DNA of 64,000 nt from Parasedimentitalea maritima (GCF_005771405.1 NZ_VAUA01000010.1:62001-126000); one strand, 5' to 3'. Shown: positions 1 through 9,464, numbered from the stretch's first letter. Notes: generated by a model from the sequence alone, not told the origin. Program-made: numbers and translations.

Positions 1-110
1 CGTTGTCTTTGCTGACGGTAGAAATCATATTCCAAGGATCAGATAAAGAGCTATGCTTGCGTCAAATGGGCGCTTTCTTGATTTAGATCAAAAAAAATGA
101 GGTCCACACG

Positions 111-1532
111 ATGGAAGACGCAGCCTTTCGCCCCTTTGAAACCAACCTGCCCGCGGATGATGCGTTGCAGGTCCTGAAATCGGCTCTCTCAGGAGCCGAC
201 GATGGCGAGATATTTGCCGAACGCCGAAAATCCGAGTCACTGGTTTTTGATGACGGCCGATTGCGCAGTGCCAGTTACGATGCCTCCGAAGGCTTCGGAT
301 TGCGCGCCGTCAACGGTGAGGTGGCCGGATATGCCCACTCGACCGACGTTTCGATGGCTGCGCTCAATCGCGCATCTGAAACCGCGCGGCTGGCAGTTGG
401 CGATGGTGGCGGCACTCTGGCGGATGCCCCATCCGCGACGAATCGCAAACTGTACACAGACGCCGACCCAATTGGCGCCATGCCGTTTGCGGTGAAAATA
501 GAAACACTGCGCGAGATTGATGCCTTTGCGCGTGATCTGGATCAACGTGTGGTGCAGGTTTCGGCAGTTCTGGCCGCATCTTTGCAAGAAGTCGAAATTC
601 TGCGCGCTGACGGTGTTCTGGTGCGCGATGTGCGCCCTATGACACGCCTGAATGTATCGGTAATTGTCGAAAAGGATGGCCGCCGTGAAAGTGGGTCTGC
701 AGGTGGCGGAGGTCGCATCGGTCTGGACGGGCTTGTTGATCCCCGTGACTGGCAGGCCAAAGCCCGCGAAGCCCTGCGTATTGCAGTGGTCAATCTTGAC
801 GCCGTCCCTGCCCCCGCAGGTGTGATGGAGGTGGCATTGGGGCCAGGCTGGCCCGGGATTTTACTGCATGAAGCCATCGGCCACGGGTTAGAGGGCGACT
901 TTAATCGCAAAGGCAGCTCAGCCTTTGCAGGGCTGATGGGCCAACGTGTTGCTGCCAAAGGTGTGACGGTACTGGATGATGGCACTTTGCCAGACCGCCG
1001 AGGCTCAATCACGATTGACGACGAAGGCACCCCTTCGCAGGCGACGACCCTGATCGAAGACGGAATTCTGGTTGGCTATATGCAAGACCGGCAAAACGCC
1101 CGCCTGATGGGGGTCACCCCCACAGGTAACGGTCGCCGACAAAGCTATGCCCACGCACCGATGCCACGCATGACTAATACTTATATGCTGGGCGGAGAGG
1201 CCAACCCGTCGGATCTGATCGCCGATATCAAAGATGGCATTTGGGCGGTTGGGTTTGGTGGCGGTCAAGTCGACATTACCAATGGCAAGTTTGTGTTCTC
1301 CTGTACCGAGGCCTACCGGGTCATCAATGGCAAGGTTGGGGCTCCAGTTAAAGGCGCCACTCTGATTGGCGACGGCGCCACTGCGCTGCACCGTATTCGC
1401 GCCCTGGGAAATGACATGGCACTGGACCCAGGTATGGGGAACTGCGGCAAAGCCGGACAGTGGGTACCAGTGGGCGTTGGCCAGCCAACTGTCCTGATGG
1501 ATGGGCTGACAGTGGGCGGCGCCGCGGCCTAG
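111..1532 (+). CDS. tldD: TldD, zinc metalloprotease of the TldD/TldE (PmbA) pair
   Basis: 473 aa, the normal TldD length. TldD with TldE/PmbA forms a cytoplasmic protease that degrades unstructured peptides and matures some RiPPs. The zinc motif HEAIGH is at residues 253-258. The third-ligand cysteine sits in the late FSCTEAY segment, and the glycine-rich C-terminal PmbA/TldD fold is present. The ATG at 111 is preceded by GAGGT at 99-103 with good spacing. A tldE partner is not in the window, which is usual because the two genes are often unlinked. Family assignment is near certain; the substrate is unknown. Confidence 0.96.
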   Translation: MEDAAFRPFETNLPADDALQVLKSALSGADDGEIFAERRKSESLVFDDGRLRSASYDASEGFGLRAVNGEVAGYAHSTDVSMAALNRASETARLAVGDGGGTLADAPSATNRKLYTDADPIGAMPFAVKIETLREIDAFARDLDQRVVQVSAVLAASLQEVEILRADGVLVRDVRPMTRLNVSVIVEKDGRRESGSAGGGGRIGLDGLVDPRDWQAKAREALRIAVVNLDAVPAPAGVMEVALGPGWPGILLHEAIGHGLEGDFNRKGSSAFAGLMGQRVAAKGVTVLDDGTLPDRRGSITIDDEGTPSQATTLIEDGILVGYMQDRQNARLMGVTPTGNGRRQSYAHAPMPRMTNTYMLGGEANPSDLIADIKDGIWAVGFGGGQVDITNGKFVFSCTEAYRVINGKVGAPVKGATLIGDGATALHRIRALGNDMALDPGMGNCGKAGQWVPVGVGQPTVLMDGLTVGGAAA

Positions 1533-1569
1533 TTACCAGTGTTAACTTAAAACCAGAAAACCCGCGTAA

Positions 1570-1607
1570 AAACCGCATTGCGACGCCGATCTTTCGCAAT
1601 GCGGTTT
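1570..1607. repeat. 14-bp perfect inverted repeat (hairpin) between tldD and dprA
   Basis: Arms 1570-1583 and 1594-1607 are perfectly complementary with a 10-nt loop. On the plus strand no T-run follows the stem. On the minus strand the stem runs into five Ts, as a terminator for leftward transcription would. It probably terminates tldD, or is bidirectional. Confidence 0.55.
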
Positions 1608-1733
1608 CAAAATTTCCCTTACGTCACCTGCATTTGGTAAGTTTTCGGAAAATCTTCTGAAAATCCTTACTTGTTCACTCCCTGTTAACCGTCTTAGCGT
1701 TAAACCTGTACATGCAAACAGGCGGAGCAACGG

Positions 1734-2885
1734 ATGACCGAAGAATTCACTTCTTCCACTCACCCCCCACTCCCACCCACCACGGAAGATATTCGTTATT
1801 CCTGGCTCCGTCTGTTGCGTTCTCGCAGGGTTGGTCCGGTGACATTTCACCGCCTGATCGCCGAGTATAATTCAGCGCAGAACGCGCTGGATGCGTTGCC
1901 CGAAGTGGCGCGCGAAGCAGGCGTAAAGGGGTATAAAATATGCCCTTCACCTGTGATTGACGCCGAAATCAAGGCCGCAAAAGCCGCCAAAGCGCGGCTT
2001 TTGTGCCTTGGCGACGTCCACTACCCTTCACAGCTTGCCCAGCTCAAAGATGCGCCGCCCCTCCTCTGGGTAAAAGGGGACACCGCACGACTGCAATCTC
2101 CAATTATTGCTCTGGTAGGGGCGCGCAATGCCTCGTCACTGGGCACCCGTATGGCCCGCGCACTGGCCCACGACCTTGGCTCGCAGGGGTACATAATAGT
2201 GTCAGGTTTGGCCCGCGGCATCGATACCGCCGCCCATCTGGCATCTCTGGACAGCGGCACAATCGCTGTCATGGCTGGCGGTGTTGACGTCATCTACCCC
2301 ACACAGAACACCGGTTTGGCCCAGGATATAGCGCAAAGGGGCCTGCTGTTGTCGGAACAGCCTATGGGGCTCACCCCACAGGCGCGCCATTTCCCCAGCC
2401 GCAATCGCATCATTTCCGGCCTGGCCCGCGCCGTGGTTGTCGTCGAAGCCGCTGCCAAATCCGGTAGCCTTATCACCGCCCGGGATGCACTAGATCAGGG
2501 CCGCGAGGTGCTGGCGGTGCCTGGACATCCCTTCGATGCCCGCGCCAGCGGCTGCAATATGCTGATCCGCGACGGTGCCCAACTGGTTCGCAACAGTGAC
2601 GATGTCATCGCTGCGCTCCCACCTGTTCAGGCTCCGGCGCAAGCGCCCACTCCACAACAAAAGCTCCCCCTTGATAGGCCACCACCACGACGAAGCTTGC
2701 AGGAAACAGCAGCGCTGCACCAACAGATCCTGTCACGCCTAGGGCCCTCTCCCACGGCTGAGGATCAACTGATCCGAGACATGGCAGCGCCAGCGCGTGA
2801 CGTCTCACCTGCGCTGACCGATCTTGAACTGGACGGTAAGATCACCCGGCTCGCAGGTGGATTGGTGTCGCGTAAACTCCGTTAG
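1734..2885 (+). CDS. dprA: DprA/Smf, DNA-processing protein
   Basis: 383 aa. DprA binds incoming single-stranded DNA during transformation and loads RecA. In order: an N-terminal helical/HhH-like region (1-75), the Rossmann-fold DprA core with GARNAS (about 126-131) and SGLARGIDTAAH (about 158-169), then a proline-rich linker (about 295-325) and a C-terminal winged-helix-like domain ending at 383. GGCGGAG lies just before the ATG. The 3' end overlaps the convergent gene by 4 nt. No other competence genes are nearby, but dprA next to topA is a common arrangement in alphaproteobacteria. Confidence 0.95.
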   Translation: MTEEFTSSTHPPLPPTTEDIRYSWLRLLRSRRVGPVTFHRLIAEYNSAQNALDALPEVAREAGVKGYKICPSPVIDAEIKAAKAAKARLLCLGDVHYPSQLAQLKDAPPLLWVKGDTARLQSPIIALVGARNASSLGTRMARALAHDLGSQGYIIVSGLARGIDTAAHLASLDSGTIAVMAGGVDVIYPTQNTGLAQDIAQRGLLLSEQPMGLTPQARHFPSRNRIISGLARAVVVVEAAAKSGSLITARDALDQGREVLAVPGHPFDARASGCNMLIRDGAQLVRNSDDVIAALPPVQAPAQAPTPQQKLPLDRPPPRRSLQETAALHQQILSRLGPSPTAEDQLIRDMAAPARDVSPALTDLELDGKITRLAGGLVSRKLR

Positions 2886-3316
2886 TAGCAGAACTCGGCA
2901 ATCACCGGTCCCCAGCTGCTACAAAACGGCTCACCAGCGAACCACACGTCAGTGGCCCCAATCGCATGTTCCACCGCAACCCAGGTGTTGCCCTTTTTGA
3001 TATACAGCGCCTGCATATGGGTTCCGTCCATAAAATCTGGGCTAAACTCACCCCGGGCAAACCCCGGTGTTGAGGTGATATCTATGGGCCTGCCGCCGGG
3101 CCGTTGCGGTTGCACTGACGCAAAGGCCCGGCGGCCAGAGACCCGCAAATCATGGACAACAAATTCAACGGGCGTCCCCAGGTCGACCTCGGCCAATGGC
3201 CGCAACGCATTCATCAGCGCCTTCCGCTCAGCAGTGCCGCGTTTTGGCTCGTACCAGTCCTGTGCCGCCAATGGGCTGGCAATCAATACAGCCACCACTA
3301 GCCATCCAAGCTTCAT
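2882..3316 (-). CDS. secreted hypothetical protein, about 144 aa
   Basis: A small exported protein of unknown function. Residues 1-19 form a signal peptide (MKLGWLVVAVLIASPLAAQ) with predicted cleavage before DWYEP. The mature part holds two cysteines near the C-terminus (FCSSWG and EFCY), which could form a disulfide in the periplasm. The ATG at 3316 is chosen over the one at 3328 because GGAGAG lies 5-6 nt before it; the 3328 ATG would start inside that ribosome-binding site. It is convergent with dprA and divergent from topA. I do not recognise the family. Confidence 0.8.
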   Translation of the reverse strand: MKLGWLVVAVLIASPLAAQDWYEPKRGTAERKALMNALRPLAEVDLGTPVEFVVHDLRVSGRRAFASVQPQRPGGRPIDITSTPGFARGEFSPDFMDGTHMQALYIKKGNTWVAVEHAIGATDVWFAGEPFCSSWGPVIAEFCY

Positions 3317-3373
3317 GCCACTCTCCAATTTGCCGCCAAATTCACCATCAAATTTGCCTGTAAAACTCTACGA

Positions 3374-3379
3374 TTGACA
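3374..3379 (+). promoter_or_regulatory. -35-like TTGACA upstream of topA
   Basis: A consensus TTGACA lies 72 bp before the topA start, in the divergent intergenic region. No clear -10 hexamer is visible at 16-18 bp spacing (the best is ACATCT-like), so the promoter call is tentative. Confidence 0.35.
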
Positions 3380-3450
3380 ATACCCTCTTGCGCCCCACAT
3401 CTTGCCCGGCCATAGAACGTGCCGTATCCGCCCCAAGAGGTTTAACCTAA

Positions 3451-6186
3451 ATGCCCGTAGTTGTTGTAGAATCGCCAGCCAAAGCCAAGACGATCAATAA
3501 GTATCTCGGCTCTGACTATACAGTTCTGGCATCTTACGGCCACGTGCGCGATCTTCCGCCGAAGAATGGTTCGGTTGATCCGGACAGCGATTTTGACATG
3601 ACCTGGGAGATCGGAAACGACAGCCGGAAACATGTCAAAGCCATCGCAGACGCCCTGAAAGAAGACAACGCACTGATCCTCGCGACCGACCCCGACCGCG
3701 AGGGAGAGGCAATCAGCTGGCACTTACAACAGGCGCTGACCAAACGCCGGTCCATTAAGAAGGACACACCGGTCAGCCGCGTCACCTTTAACGCCATCAC
3801 CAAAGTTGCGGTGCTCGAAGCCATGGCAAACCCGCGTCAGGTCGACATGCCGCTGGTCGAGGCCTATCTGGCCCGCCGTGCGCTGGACTACCTTGTGGGC
3901 TTTAACCTGTCGCCCGTTCTGTGGCGTAAATTGCCCGGTGCCAGATCCGCCGGTAGGGTCCAATCGGTCTGCCTGCGTCTGATCGTCGAGCGCGAAACCG
4001 AAATCGAAGCGTTCAATCCGCAAGAATACTGGTCCGTACGCGCCCTTCTGACCACGCCGCGTGGCCAGGAATTTGAAACTCGTCTGACCGTTTTGGGCGG
4101 CGACAAGCTGGACAAATTCAGCCTCGCCAATTCGACCGCTGCCGAAATGGCGGTACAGGCCGTCGCCAGTCGCGATTTGTCGGTGCAATCGGTTGAGGCA
4201 AAACCAGCCTCCCGCAATCCCTCTGCTCCCTTCATGACCTCGACCCTGCAGCAAGAGGCCAGCCGCAAATTTGGCATGGGCGCCAAACAAACCATGAGCA
4301 CCGCCCAGCGTTTGTACGAGGCAGGCTACATTACTTATATGCGAACCGATGGTATCGACATGGCCCCCGAGGCCGTGACCGAGGCCCGGGCCGAAATCGA
4401 CAAGCGGTATGGCGGCACCTACGTCCCAGAAAAACCGCGGGTCTACAAAAACAAAGCCAAGAACGCACAAGAAGCGCACGAATGTATTCGCCCCACCGAT
4501 ATGAGCCGCGATGCCGCCAGCCTCAAGGTCACCGAAGCAGATCAGCGCAAGCTCTATGACCTGATCTGGAAACGCACACTGGCCTGCCAGATGGCCAGCT
4601 CCAAGATGGAACGCACCACCGTTGACGTTGGCTCCGCTGACAAACAGGTGATGTTACGTGCGACCGGTCAGGTGATGCTGTTTGACGGGTTCATGCGGGT
4701 CTACGAAGAAGGCCGCGATGACGTTGTGCAGGACGACGACGACAAGCGCCTGCCGCAGATCATGATGGGTGAGACCGCGAAATTCGCAGACAGCTCGCTT
4801 GTCGGCCAGTTCACCAAGGCTGGCAAAGACACTGCCAAAACGGAACAAAGCGGTGATCTGCGCAGCAATGGCTCGGCTTTGTTGTCCAAAAATGAATCAG
4901 TACTGGCGCTGCAGCACCACACCATGCCGCCGCCCCGCTACACAGAGGCCACGCTGGTCAAACGGATGGAAGAGCTCGGCATTGGCCGTCCGTCGACCTA
5001 CGCCAGCGTCATCACCACGATTCAAGACCGCGAATATGTCCGCAAGGAACAAAACCGTCTGTTCCCCGAAGACAAAGGCCGCATCGTTACCATCTTCCTG
5101 CTGAACTTCTTCCGTCAATACGTCGGGTATGAATTCACCGCCAATCTGGAAGGGCAGCTGGATGATGTCAGCGCCGGCAATGGCGATTATAAGGACCTGC
5201 TGGCCAAGTTCTGGCGTGATTTCTCGGCGGCGATTTCCGAAACCTCTGACCTGCGTATTTCCGAAGTTCTGGACGTTCTCGACGATGCTCTGGCTCCACA
5301 GCTCTATCCACCTCGCGAAGATGGCACAGACGCACGGGCCTGCCCGAAATGTGGCCTGGGCCAATTGCACCTGAAGTCTTCGCGCACCGGTGGCTTTGTC
5401 GGCTGCGGCAATTACCCGGAATGTAATTATACCCGGCCAATTTCTGGCGAAGGCGCCGAAGGCTATGAAAAGGTTTTGGGCGAAGACGCAGGCGACGAGA
5501 TCCACCTGAAGTCTGGTCGCTTTGGCCCCTACGTTCAGCGCGGCGAGCCAACCCCGGAAAACAAAAAACCTCCACGTTCTTCGCTGCCAAAACAGAACAA
5601 AGACTATCTGCCCGGCTGGGGACCAAACGAGGTCACATTGGAACAGGCGGTTACTCTGCTGACCCTGCCCCGTGAAATCGGCCAGCACCCCGAAGGTGGC
5701 ACCGTGGCCGCTAACTTGGGTCGATTTGGCCCTTACGTCATGCACCAGATGCCGGACGAGGAAAAACCAGTCTACGTAAACCTCAAGAATACTCTGGACG
5801 TGTTTGAAATTGGCATGAACCACGCGATGGAAATGCTAGCCGAAAAACGCGCCAACCCGGGCCGCGGTGGTCGTGCTGCCGCCAAAGCGCTCAAAGAACT
5901 GGGTGAACATCCAGATGGTGGTGGTGCTGTCAAAATCATGGACGGTAAATATGGCGCCTACATCAAATGGGAGAAGGTGAACGCCACCCTACCCAAAGAT
6001 GTCGAAGTCAAAGACGTCACCATGGACATGGCTGTGCAGCTGATCACCGAAAAAGCCGGCAAAAAGCCAAAGAAGAAAGCGGCGGCGAAGAAAAAGCCCG
6101 CAGCCAAAAAGAAAACAGCTGCCAAAAAGGCGCCAGCCAAGAAAAAGGCCGCGCCTAAGAAATCAACAGAGGACAGCGCCTCTTAA
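3451..6186 (+). CDS. topA: DNA topoisomerase I
   Basis: 911 aa type IA topoisomerase that relaxes negative supercoils by single-strand passage. The Toprim domain has E7 and the D80-x-D82-x-E84 triad. The catalytic tyrosine is Y296 in the GYITYMRTD motif. A Cys4 zinc finger uses C631, C634, C652 and C658. Further C-terminal repeats contain FGPYV motifs. The last about 40 residues are a lysine/alanine-rich basic tail (from about 871), typical of alphaproteobacterial TopA and likely to bind DNA. It follows dprA, a frequent neighbour. Its stop overlaps the convergent TetR gene by 4 nt. Confidence 0.98.
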   Translation: MPVVVVESPAKAKTINKYLGSDYTVLASYGHVRDLPPKNGSVDPDSDFDMTWEIGNDSRKHVKAIADALKEDNALILATDPDREGEAISWHLQQALTKRRSIKKDTPVSRVTFNAITKVAVLEAMANPRQVDMPLVEAYLARRALDYLVGFNLSPVLWRKLPGARSAGRVQSVCLRLIVERETEIEAFNPQEYWSVRALLTTPRGQEFETRLTVLGGDKLDKFSLANSTAAEMAVQAVASRDLSVQSVEAKPASRNPSAPFMTSTLQQEASRKFGMGAKQTMSTAQRLYEAGYITYMRTDGIDMAPEAVTEARAEIDKRYGGTYVPEKPRVYKNKAKNAQEAHECIRPTDMSRDAASLKVTEADQRKLYDLIWKRTLACQMASSKMERTTVDVGSADKQVMLRATGQVMLFDGFMRVYEEGRDDVVQDDDDKRLPQIMMGETAKFADSSLVGQFTKAGKDTAKTEQSGDLRSNGSALLSKNESVLALQHHTMPPPRYTEATLVKRMEELGIGRPSTYASVITTIQDREYVRKEQNRLFPEDKGRIVTIFLLNFFRQYVGYEFTANLEGQLDDVSAGNGDYKDLLAKFWRDFSAAISETSDLRISEVLDVLDDALAPQLYPPREDGTDARACPKCGLGQLHLKSSRTGGFVGCGNYPECNYTRPISGEGAEGYEKVLGEDAGDEIHLKSGRFGPYVQRGEPTPENKKPPRSSLPKQNKDYLPGWGPNEVTLEQAVTLLTLPREIGQHPEGGTVAANLGRFGPYVMHQMPDEEKPVYVNLKNTLDVFEIGMNHAMEMLAEKRANPGRGGRAAAKALKELGEHPDGGGAVKIMDGKYGAYIKWEKVNATLPKDVEVKDVTMDMAVQLITEKAGKKPKKKAAAKKKPAAKKKTAAKKAPAKKKAAPKKSTEDSAS

Positions 6187-6761
6187 GAGATCGTTGCCCG
6201 AACAAGGGCGGCCATTGCCTGTTCGTATGGTTTGGCCGCCTCACCCTGTGCAATCGCCAGGGCTGCCCGGTCATAACCGGCAGACAGGACTTTGGTCACA
6301 GCTTCCAGTCCTTCATCTGACAAATCCGGGTTTGCAGTGATCAGCCCCGTACGAAGAGCTGCCCGCCCTCCTCCTGCATCAATCTGATCCATCTCTTGAA
6401 CCCCCAACACAGCCGGCCCATCAATCAGCAGCAACTGCGCCCGGCCCTGTATAGACATGGCTTCGAAATAGCCCTTGCTCCCAGTCCCGAGTGGATCATC
6501 AATCGTGCCCTTGGTCGCGACCTCAATTGCCTGCCTCAGCTCCTTCGCTTCGGCGACAACAACCGCCCTAAACAGGTCCTCTTTGTCTTCAAAGTGATGG
6601 TACAGCGCGCCGCGGGTCACCTGTGCCGACTTTACGATTTCGGGTGTCGACGTTGCGGCAAACCCCTTCTCCACAAACAGTGAACGTGCGGCGTCCATGA
6701 GTTTCTTCCGCATCATCGCGCGTCTGTCCGCGTTTGGTGTCCGCGTGGATTTCTCTTGCAT
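6183..6761 (-). CDS. TetR/AcrR-family transcriptional regulator
   Basis: 192 aa one-component repressor. The N-terminal helix-turn-helix covers about residues 15-62, with the recognition-helix region [18 protein letters not shown] typical of the family. The C-terminal ligand domain is not informative. It is divergent from the VOC gene at 6828, and two palindromic sites lie in the 66 bp between the starts. Autoregulation and control of that gene are therefore likely. The inducer is unknown; VOC partners hint at an electrophile or a small drug-like molecule. Confidence 0.92.
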   Translation of the reverse strand: MQEKSTRTPNADRRAMMRKKLMDAARSLFVEKGFAATSTPEIVKSAQVTRGALYHHFEDKEDLFRAVVVAEAKELRQAIEVATKGTIDDPLGTGSKGYFEAMSIQGRAQLLLIDGPAVLGVQEMDQIDAGGGRAALRTGLITANPDLSDEGLEAVTKVLSAGYDRAALAIAQGEAAKPYEQAMAALVRATIS

Positions 6762-6808
6762 GCATACAGCCTGTATGTTTATGGATTATCTACATACAGA
6801 TTGTATGT
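6762..6808. promoter_or_regulatory. pair of TetR-type operators
   Basis: Two 17-bp palindromes: GCATACAGCCTGTATGT (6762-6778) and ACATACAGATTGTATGT (6792-6808). Half-sites are CATACA/TGTATG and the centres are 30 bp apart, close to three helical turns. The first abuts the tetR start codon. They are the obvious binding sites for the adjacent TetR protein. Confidence 0.75.
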
Positions 6809-6827
6809 TTATTTCAGGAGATGCAAG

Positions 6828-7253
6828 ATGAAACCCACTCAGTTCTATCCCGTCATACAAACCGAAAACGTGGAAACGACCGCAACATTCTACATCGAGC
6901 ACTTTGGCTTCAGGGCTGTGTTCACCTCCGATTGGTATATCCACCTCCAATCTGAAAGCGACCCTGCCGTGAACATTGCTGTACTGGATGGGCATCACGA
7001 GACCATTCCACCAGAAGGTCGCGGGCTATCAAAGGGGGTTATCCTCAACTTTGAAGTGGCCGATGCAAAAGCAGACTATCAGCGCCTTACCTCCAAAGGG
7101 CTGCCGGTTCTGAAAGATCTCTGCGACGAAGACTTTGGCCAGCGTCATTTCATCACCGCCGATCCAAACGGGGTTTTGATTGATGTCATCACTCCCATCG
7201 CCCCCTCTGGCAGCTATATCGAGCAATATACAGAAGACGCTCTGCCGACCTGA
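6828..7253 (+). CDS. VOC-superfamily (glyoxalase/bleomycin-resistance-like) protein
   Basis: 141 aa, one VOC module made of two beta-alpha-beta-beta-beta units. The first runs from [17 protein letters not shown]; the second contains [15 protein letters not shown] and ends with [18 protein letters not shown] proteins bind a metal for isomerisation or ring-cleavage chemistry, or simply sequester drugs. The ATG at 6828 has CAGGAG 7 nt before it; an upstream in-frame ATG at 6756 would run through both operators and is rejected. It is regulated with the divergent TetR gene. The substrate is unknown. Confidence 0.88.
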   Translation: MKPTQFYPVIQTENVETTATFYIEHFGFRAVFTSDWYIHLQSESDPAVNIAVLDGHHETIPPEGRGLSKGVILNFEVADAKADYQRLTSKGLPVLKDLCDEDFGQRHFITADPNGVLIDVITPIAPSGSYIEQYTEDALPT

Positions 7254-7276
7254 TCGTCTGCGCGTGAAAACGCTCG

Positions 7277-7298
7277 GTAGAAATACGCAATCTTCTAC
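7277..7298. promoter_or_regulatory. short inverted repeat upstream of scoA
   Basis: GTAGAA (7277-7282) and TTCTAC (7293-7298) are spaced by 10 nt, roughly one helical turn between half-sites, in the 112-bp region before scoA. It could be a regulator site. A TTGACT at 7305-7310 could serve as a -35. Weak evidence. Confidence 0.25.
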
Positions 7299-7365
7299 GT
7301 ATTCTTGACTCACACCTACCGCCACGTCAGAACCACTCCCAACAGGTTGTTGTTGGGAGACTTCC

Positions 7366-8082
7366 ATGAAAAAAGTTTATTCAAACGCCGCAGAAGCGCT
7401 CGACGGGCTGCTTCACGACGGCATGTTCATTGCGGCGGGCGGCTTTGGCCTCTGTGGCATTCCAGAATTGCTTCTGGACGCCATCAAGGATGCAGGCACC
7501 AAGAATCTGACCTTTGCGTCGAACAACGCAGGCGTTGATGATTTTGGTATCGGTATCTTGCTGCAAACCAAGCAGGTCAAAAAGATGATCTCGTCCTACG
7601 TGGGCGAAAACGCAGAATTCATGCGTCAGTATCTAAGCAAAGAGCTAGAGCTGGAATTCAACCCACAGGGCACCTTGGCCGAGCGTATGCGCGCTGGCGG
7701 CGCTGGCATCCCCGGTTTCTTTACGAAAACCGGTGTGGGCACCGTGATTGCCGAAGGCAAGTTTGAAAAGCAGTTCCCAACTGGCCCGGATGGCGCCATG
7801 GAAGATTACATCATGGAAGAAGGCATGTTTGCCGATCTCGCCATTGTCAAAGCCTGGAAGGCCGACGAGACCGGCAATCTGGTATTCCGCAAAACCGCCC
7901 GTAACTTCAACGCGCCTGCTGCGACCTGCGGCAAGGTCTGTGTGGTCGAGGTCGAAGAGATCGTGCCAACTGGCTCTCTGGACCCTGACGCGATCCACCT
8001 GCCCGGCATCTATGTGCACCGTATCATTCAGGGCACCCACGAAAAGCGCATCGAACAGCGCACCACCCGGCCAGCGGCGTAA
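7366..8082 (+). CDS. scoA: 3-oxoacid CoA-transferase subunit A
   Basis: 238 aa family I CoA-transferase alpha subunit. With subunit B it moves CoA from succinyl-CoA (or acetyl-CoA) to acetoacetate or another 3-oxoacid, in ketone-body, butyrate or PHB breakdown. Subunit A signatures are GGFGLCGIPELLLDAI near residues 25-40, the NNAGVDDFGIG segment, and GGAGIPGFFTKTGVGT. Length is normal. It is 12 nt from scoB and shares its terminator, so they are co-transcribed. AtoD is an equally good name; succinyl-CoA versus acetyl-CoA preference cannot be told from the sequence. Confidence 0.94.
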   Translation: MKKVYSNAAEALDGLLHDGMFIAAGGFGLCGIPELLLDAIKDAGTKNLTFASNNAGVDDFGIGILLQTKQVKKMISSYVGENAEFMRQYLSKELELEFNPQGTLAERMRAGGAGIPGFFTKTGVGTVIAEGKFEKQFPTGPDGAMEDYIMEEGMFADLAIVKAWKADETGNLVFRKTARNFNAPAATCGKVCVVEVEEIVPTGSLDPDAIHLPGIYVHRIIQGTHEKRIEQRTTRPAA

Positions 8083-8094
8083 AGGAGAGCGAAC

Positions 8095-8721
8095 ATGTGG
8101 GATCGTAATCAAATGGCCGCACGCGCGGCACAAGAACTGCAAGACGGTTGGTATGTGAACCTCGGCATCGGCATCCCGACGCTGGTGTCCAACTATATCC
8201 CTGAAGGTGTCGAAGTGACCCTGCAGTCGGAAAACGGCATGTTGGGCATGGGCCCCTTCCCGGTTGAGGGCACCGAAGACGCCGACCTGATCAACGCAGG
8301 CAAGCAGACCATCACCGAACTGCCCCAGACCGCCTATTTCGACTCAGCGCAGAGCTTTGCGATGATCCGCGGCGGCAAAATCGCCATGGCCATCCTCGGC
8401 GCGATGGAAGTGGCTGAAAACGGTGATCTGGCCAACTGGATGATTCCGAACAAGTTGGTCAAAGGTATGGGCGGCGCAATGGATCTGGTCGCCGGTGTGG
8501 GCCGTGTTGTTGTGGTCATGGACCATGCCAACAAACACGGTGTGTCCAAGGTGCTAAAGGAATGCACCCTGCCGCTGACCGGTAAAGCTGTTGTAGACCG
8601 TATCATCACCAACCTCGGCGTTCTGGACGTTGTCGAAGGCGGTTTGAAGATTGTCGAAACTGCTGACGGCGTCACCGAAGACGAGCTGCGCGCAGCAACC
8701 GAGGCGACAATTGTCGGCTAA
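8095..8721 (+). CDS. scoB: 3-oxoacid CoA-transferase subunit B
   Basis: 208 aa beta subunit of the CoA-transferase. The catalytic glutamate that carries the glutamyl-CoA intermediate is E46, in the motif [10 protein letters not shown]. The GIGIPTLV motif lies near the N-terminus. AAAGGAGAG lies before the ATG, and a terminator follows 23 nt after the stop. It forms a two-gene operon with scoA. Confidence 0.95.
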   Translation: MWDRNQMAARAAQELQDGWYVNLGIGIPTLVSNYIPEGVEVTLQSENGMLGMGPFPVEGTEDADLINAGKQTITELPQTAYFDSAQSFAMIRGGKIAMAILGAMEVAENGDLANWMIPNKLVKGMGGAMDLVAGVGRVVVVMDHANKHGVSKVLKECTLPLTGKAVVDRIITNLGVLDVVEGGLKIVETADGVTEDELRAATEATIVG

Positions 8722-8743
8722 ACTGCGACTGCATCGTTCAACA

Positions 8744-8774
8744 AAAGGCCTGCTTTATCAGCGGGCCTTTTTTC
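8744..8774 (+). terminator. rho-independent terminator of scoAB
   Basis: A 10-bp stem with one wobble pair (AAAGGCCTGC/GCGGGCCTTT), a 7-nt loop, then a T-run into 8774. Confidence 0.85.
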
Positions 8775-8794
8775 ATTCCAGCACGCCAAACCGA

Positions 8795-9388
8795 TCACGC
8801 TACCGACAGACCTAATGCCTCAACGGCAAGTTTGGCTACACGGTGCAGATCCTCGTTACCTGCGCCATCGCGTGCCTGTGTTGAAAACCCTTGCATCACC
8901 GTCGCCACCAGTTTGGCAGCCATTGGCGCAGAAACATCCTTTGGGACATCTCCCTCTTCCTGACCGCGCACAATTCGCGTTGTAATGGCAGCCTCAGTGG
9001 CTTTGCGGTATTGCTCCAGCACCAGTCTTGGCCCCTCATCCATATCCGGGCAGTGAATGGCGCCACTCACAACCAAACACCCGCGCGGTTGGGTGTCGTG
9101 GACATAGGCATCAACCGTGTCTGAAAGCAGTCGCATCACGGCCTCTGCCGCAGTTGGCTCTTTGGTCAACGCCTCCACAACATAGCCGCTATAGCGCTCC
9201 ACATACCGATCAGCGCAGGTCTTGAACAAGGTCTCCTTGTTGCCAAAGGCAGCATAGATGCTGGGCGGACGCAGCCCCATCACCCGTTCAAGGTCCGAGA
9301 TCGACGTGGCTTCATAGCCCCGCTCCCAGAACAGCCGCAGGGCTTTTTCCAGCACATCATCAACATCAAAGGATTTAGGGCGTCCCAT
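8795..9388 (-). CDS. TetR/AcrR-family transcriptional regulator
   Basis: 197 aa. It begins MGRPKSFDVDDVLEKALRLF, the classic TetR N-terminus, followed by the HTH (about 14-55, with RPPSIYAAFGNKETLF). The C-terminal half is AcrR-like, with conserved PRGCLVVSGA. The ATG at 9388 is preferred to 9442 because GGAGAG lies just before it and homologues start with MGRPKSF. It is divergent from the oxidoreductase at 9513 and probably represses both itself and that gene. Confidence 0.92.
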   Translation of the reverse strand: MGRPKSFDVDDVLEKALRLFWERGYEATSISDLERVMGLRPPSIYAAFGNKETLFKTCADRYVERYSGYVVEALTKEPTAAEAVMRLLSDTVDAYVHDTQPRGCLVVSGAIHCPDMDEGPRLVLEQYRKATEAAITTRIVRGQEEGDVPKDVSAPMAAKLVATVMQGFSTQARDGAGNEDLHRVAKLAVEALGLSVA

Positions 9389-9402
9389 CGGCTCTCCTTT
9401 TT

Positions 9403-9464
9403 TATCGATCACTAAAGAAAAAGCGTTGACGCTGCAATTCAAGTTTGTTTTGTAGTGATCACTA
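9403..9464. promoter_or_regulatory. TetR-type operator candidates
   Basis: A perfect 12-bp palindrome TAGTGATCACTA lies at 9453-9464. A second imperfect copy, TATCGATCACTA, lies at 9403-9414. Both share ATCACTA and flank the start region of the divergent TetR and oxidoreductase genes. The centres are 50 bp apart. Confidence 0.65.

Noticed and set aside
4897-5823. 308-codon open frame on the minus strand inside topA
   Set aside because: It lies wholly within topA, whose domains are intact; the translation has no family pattern. It follows from the G+C-rich third positions of topA.
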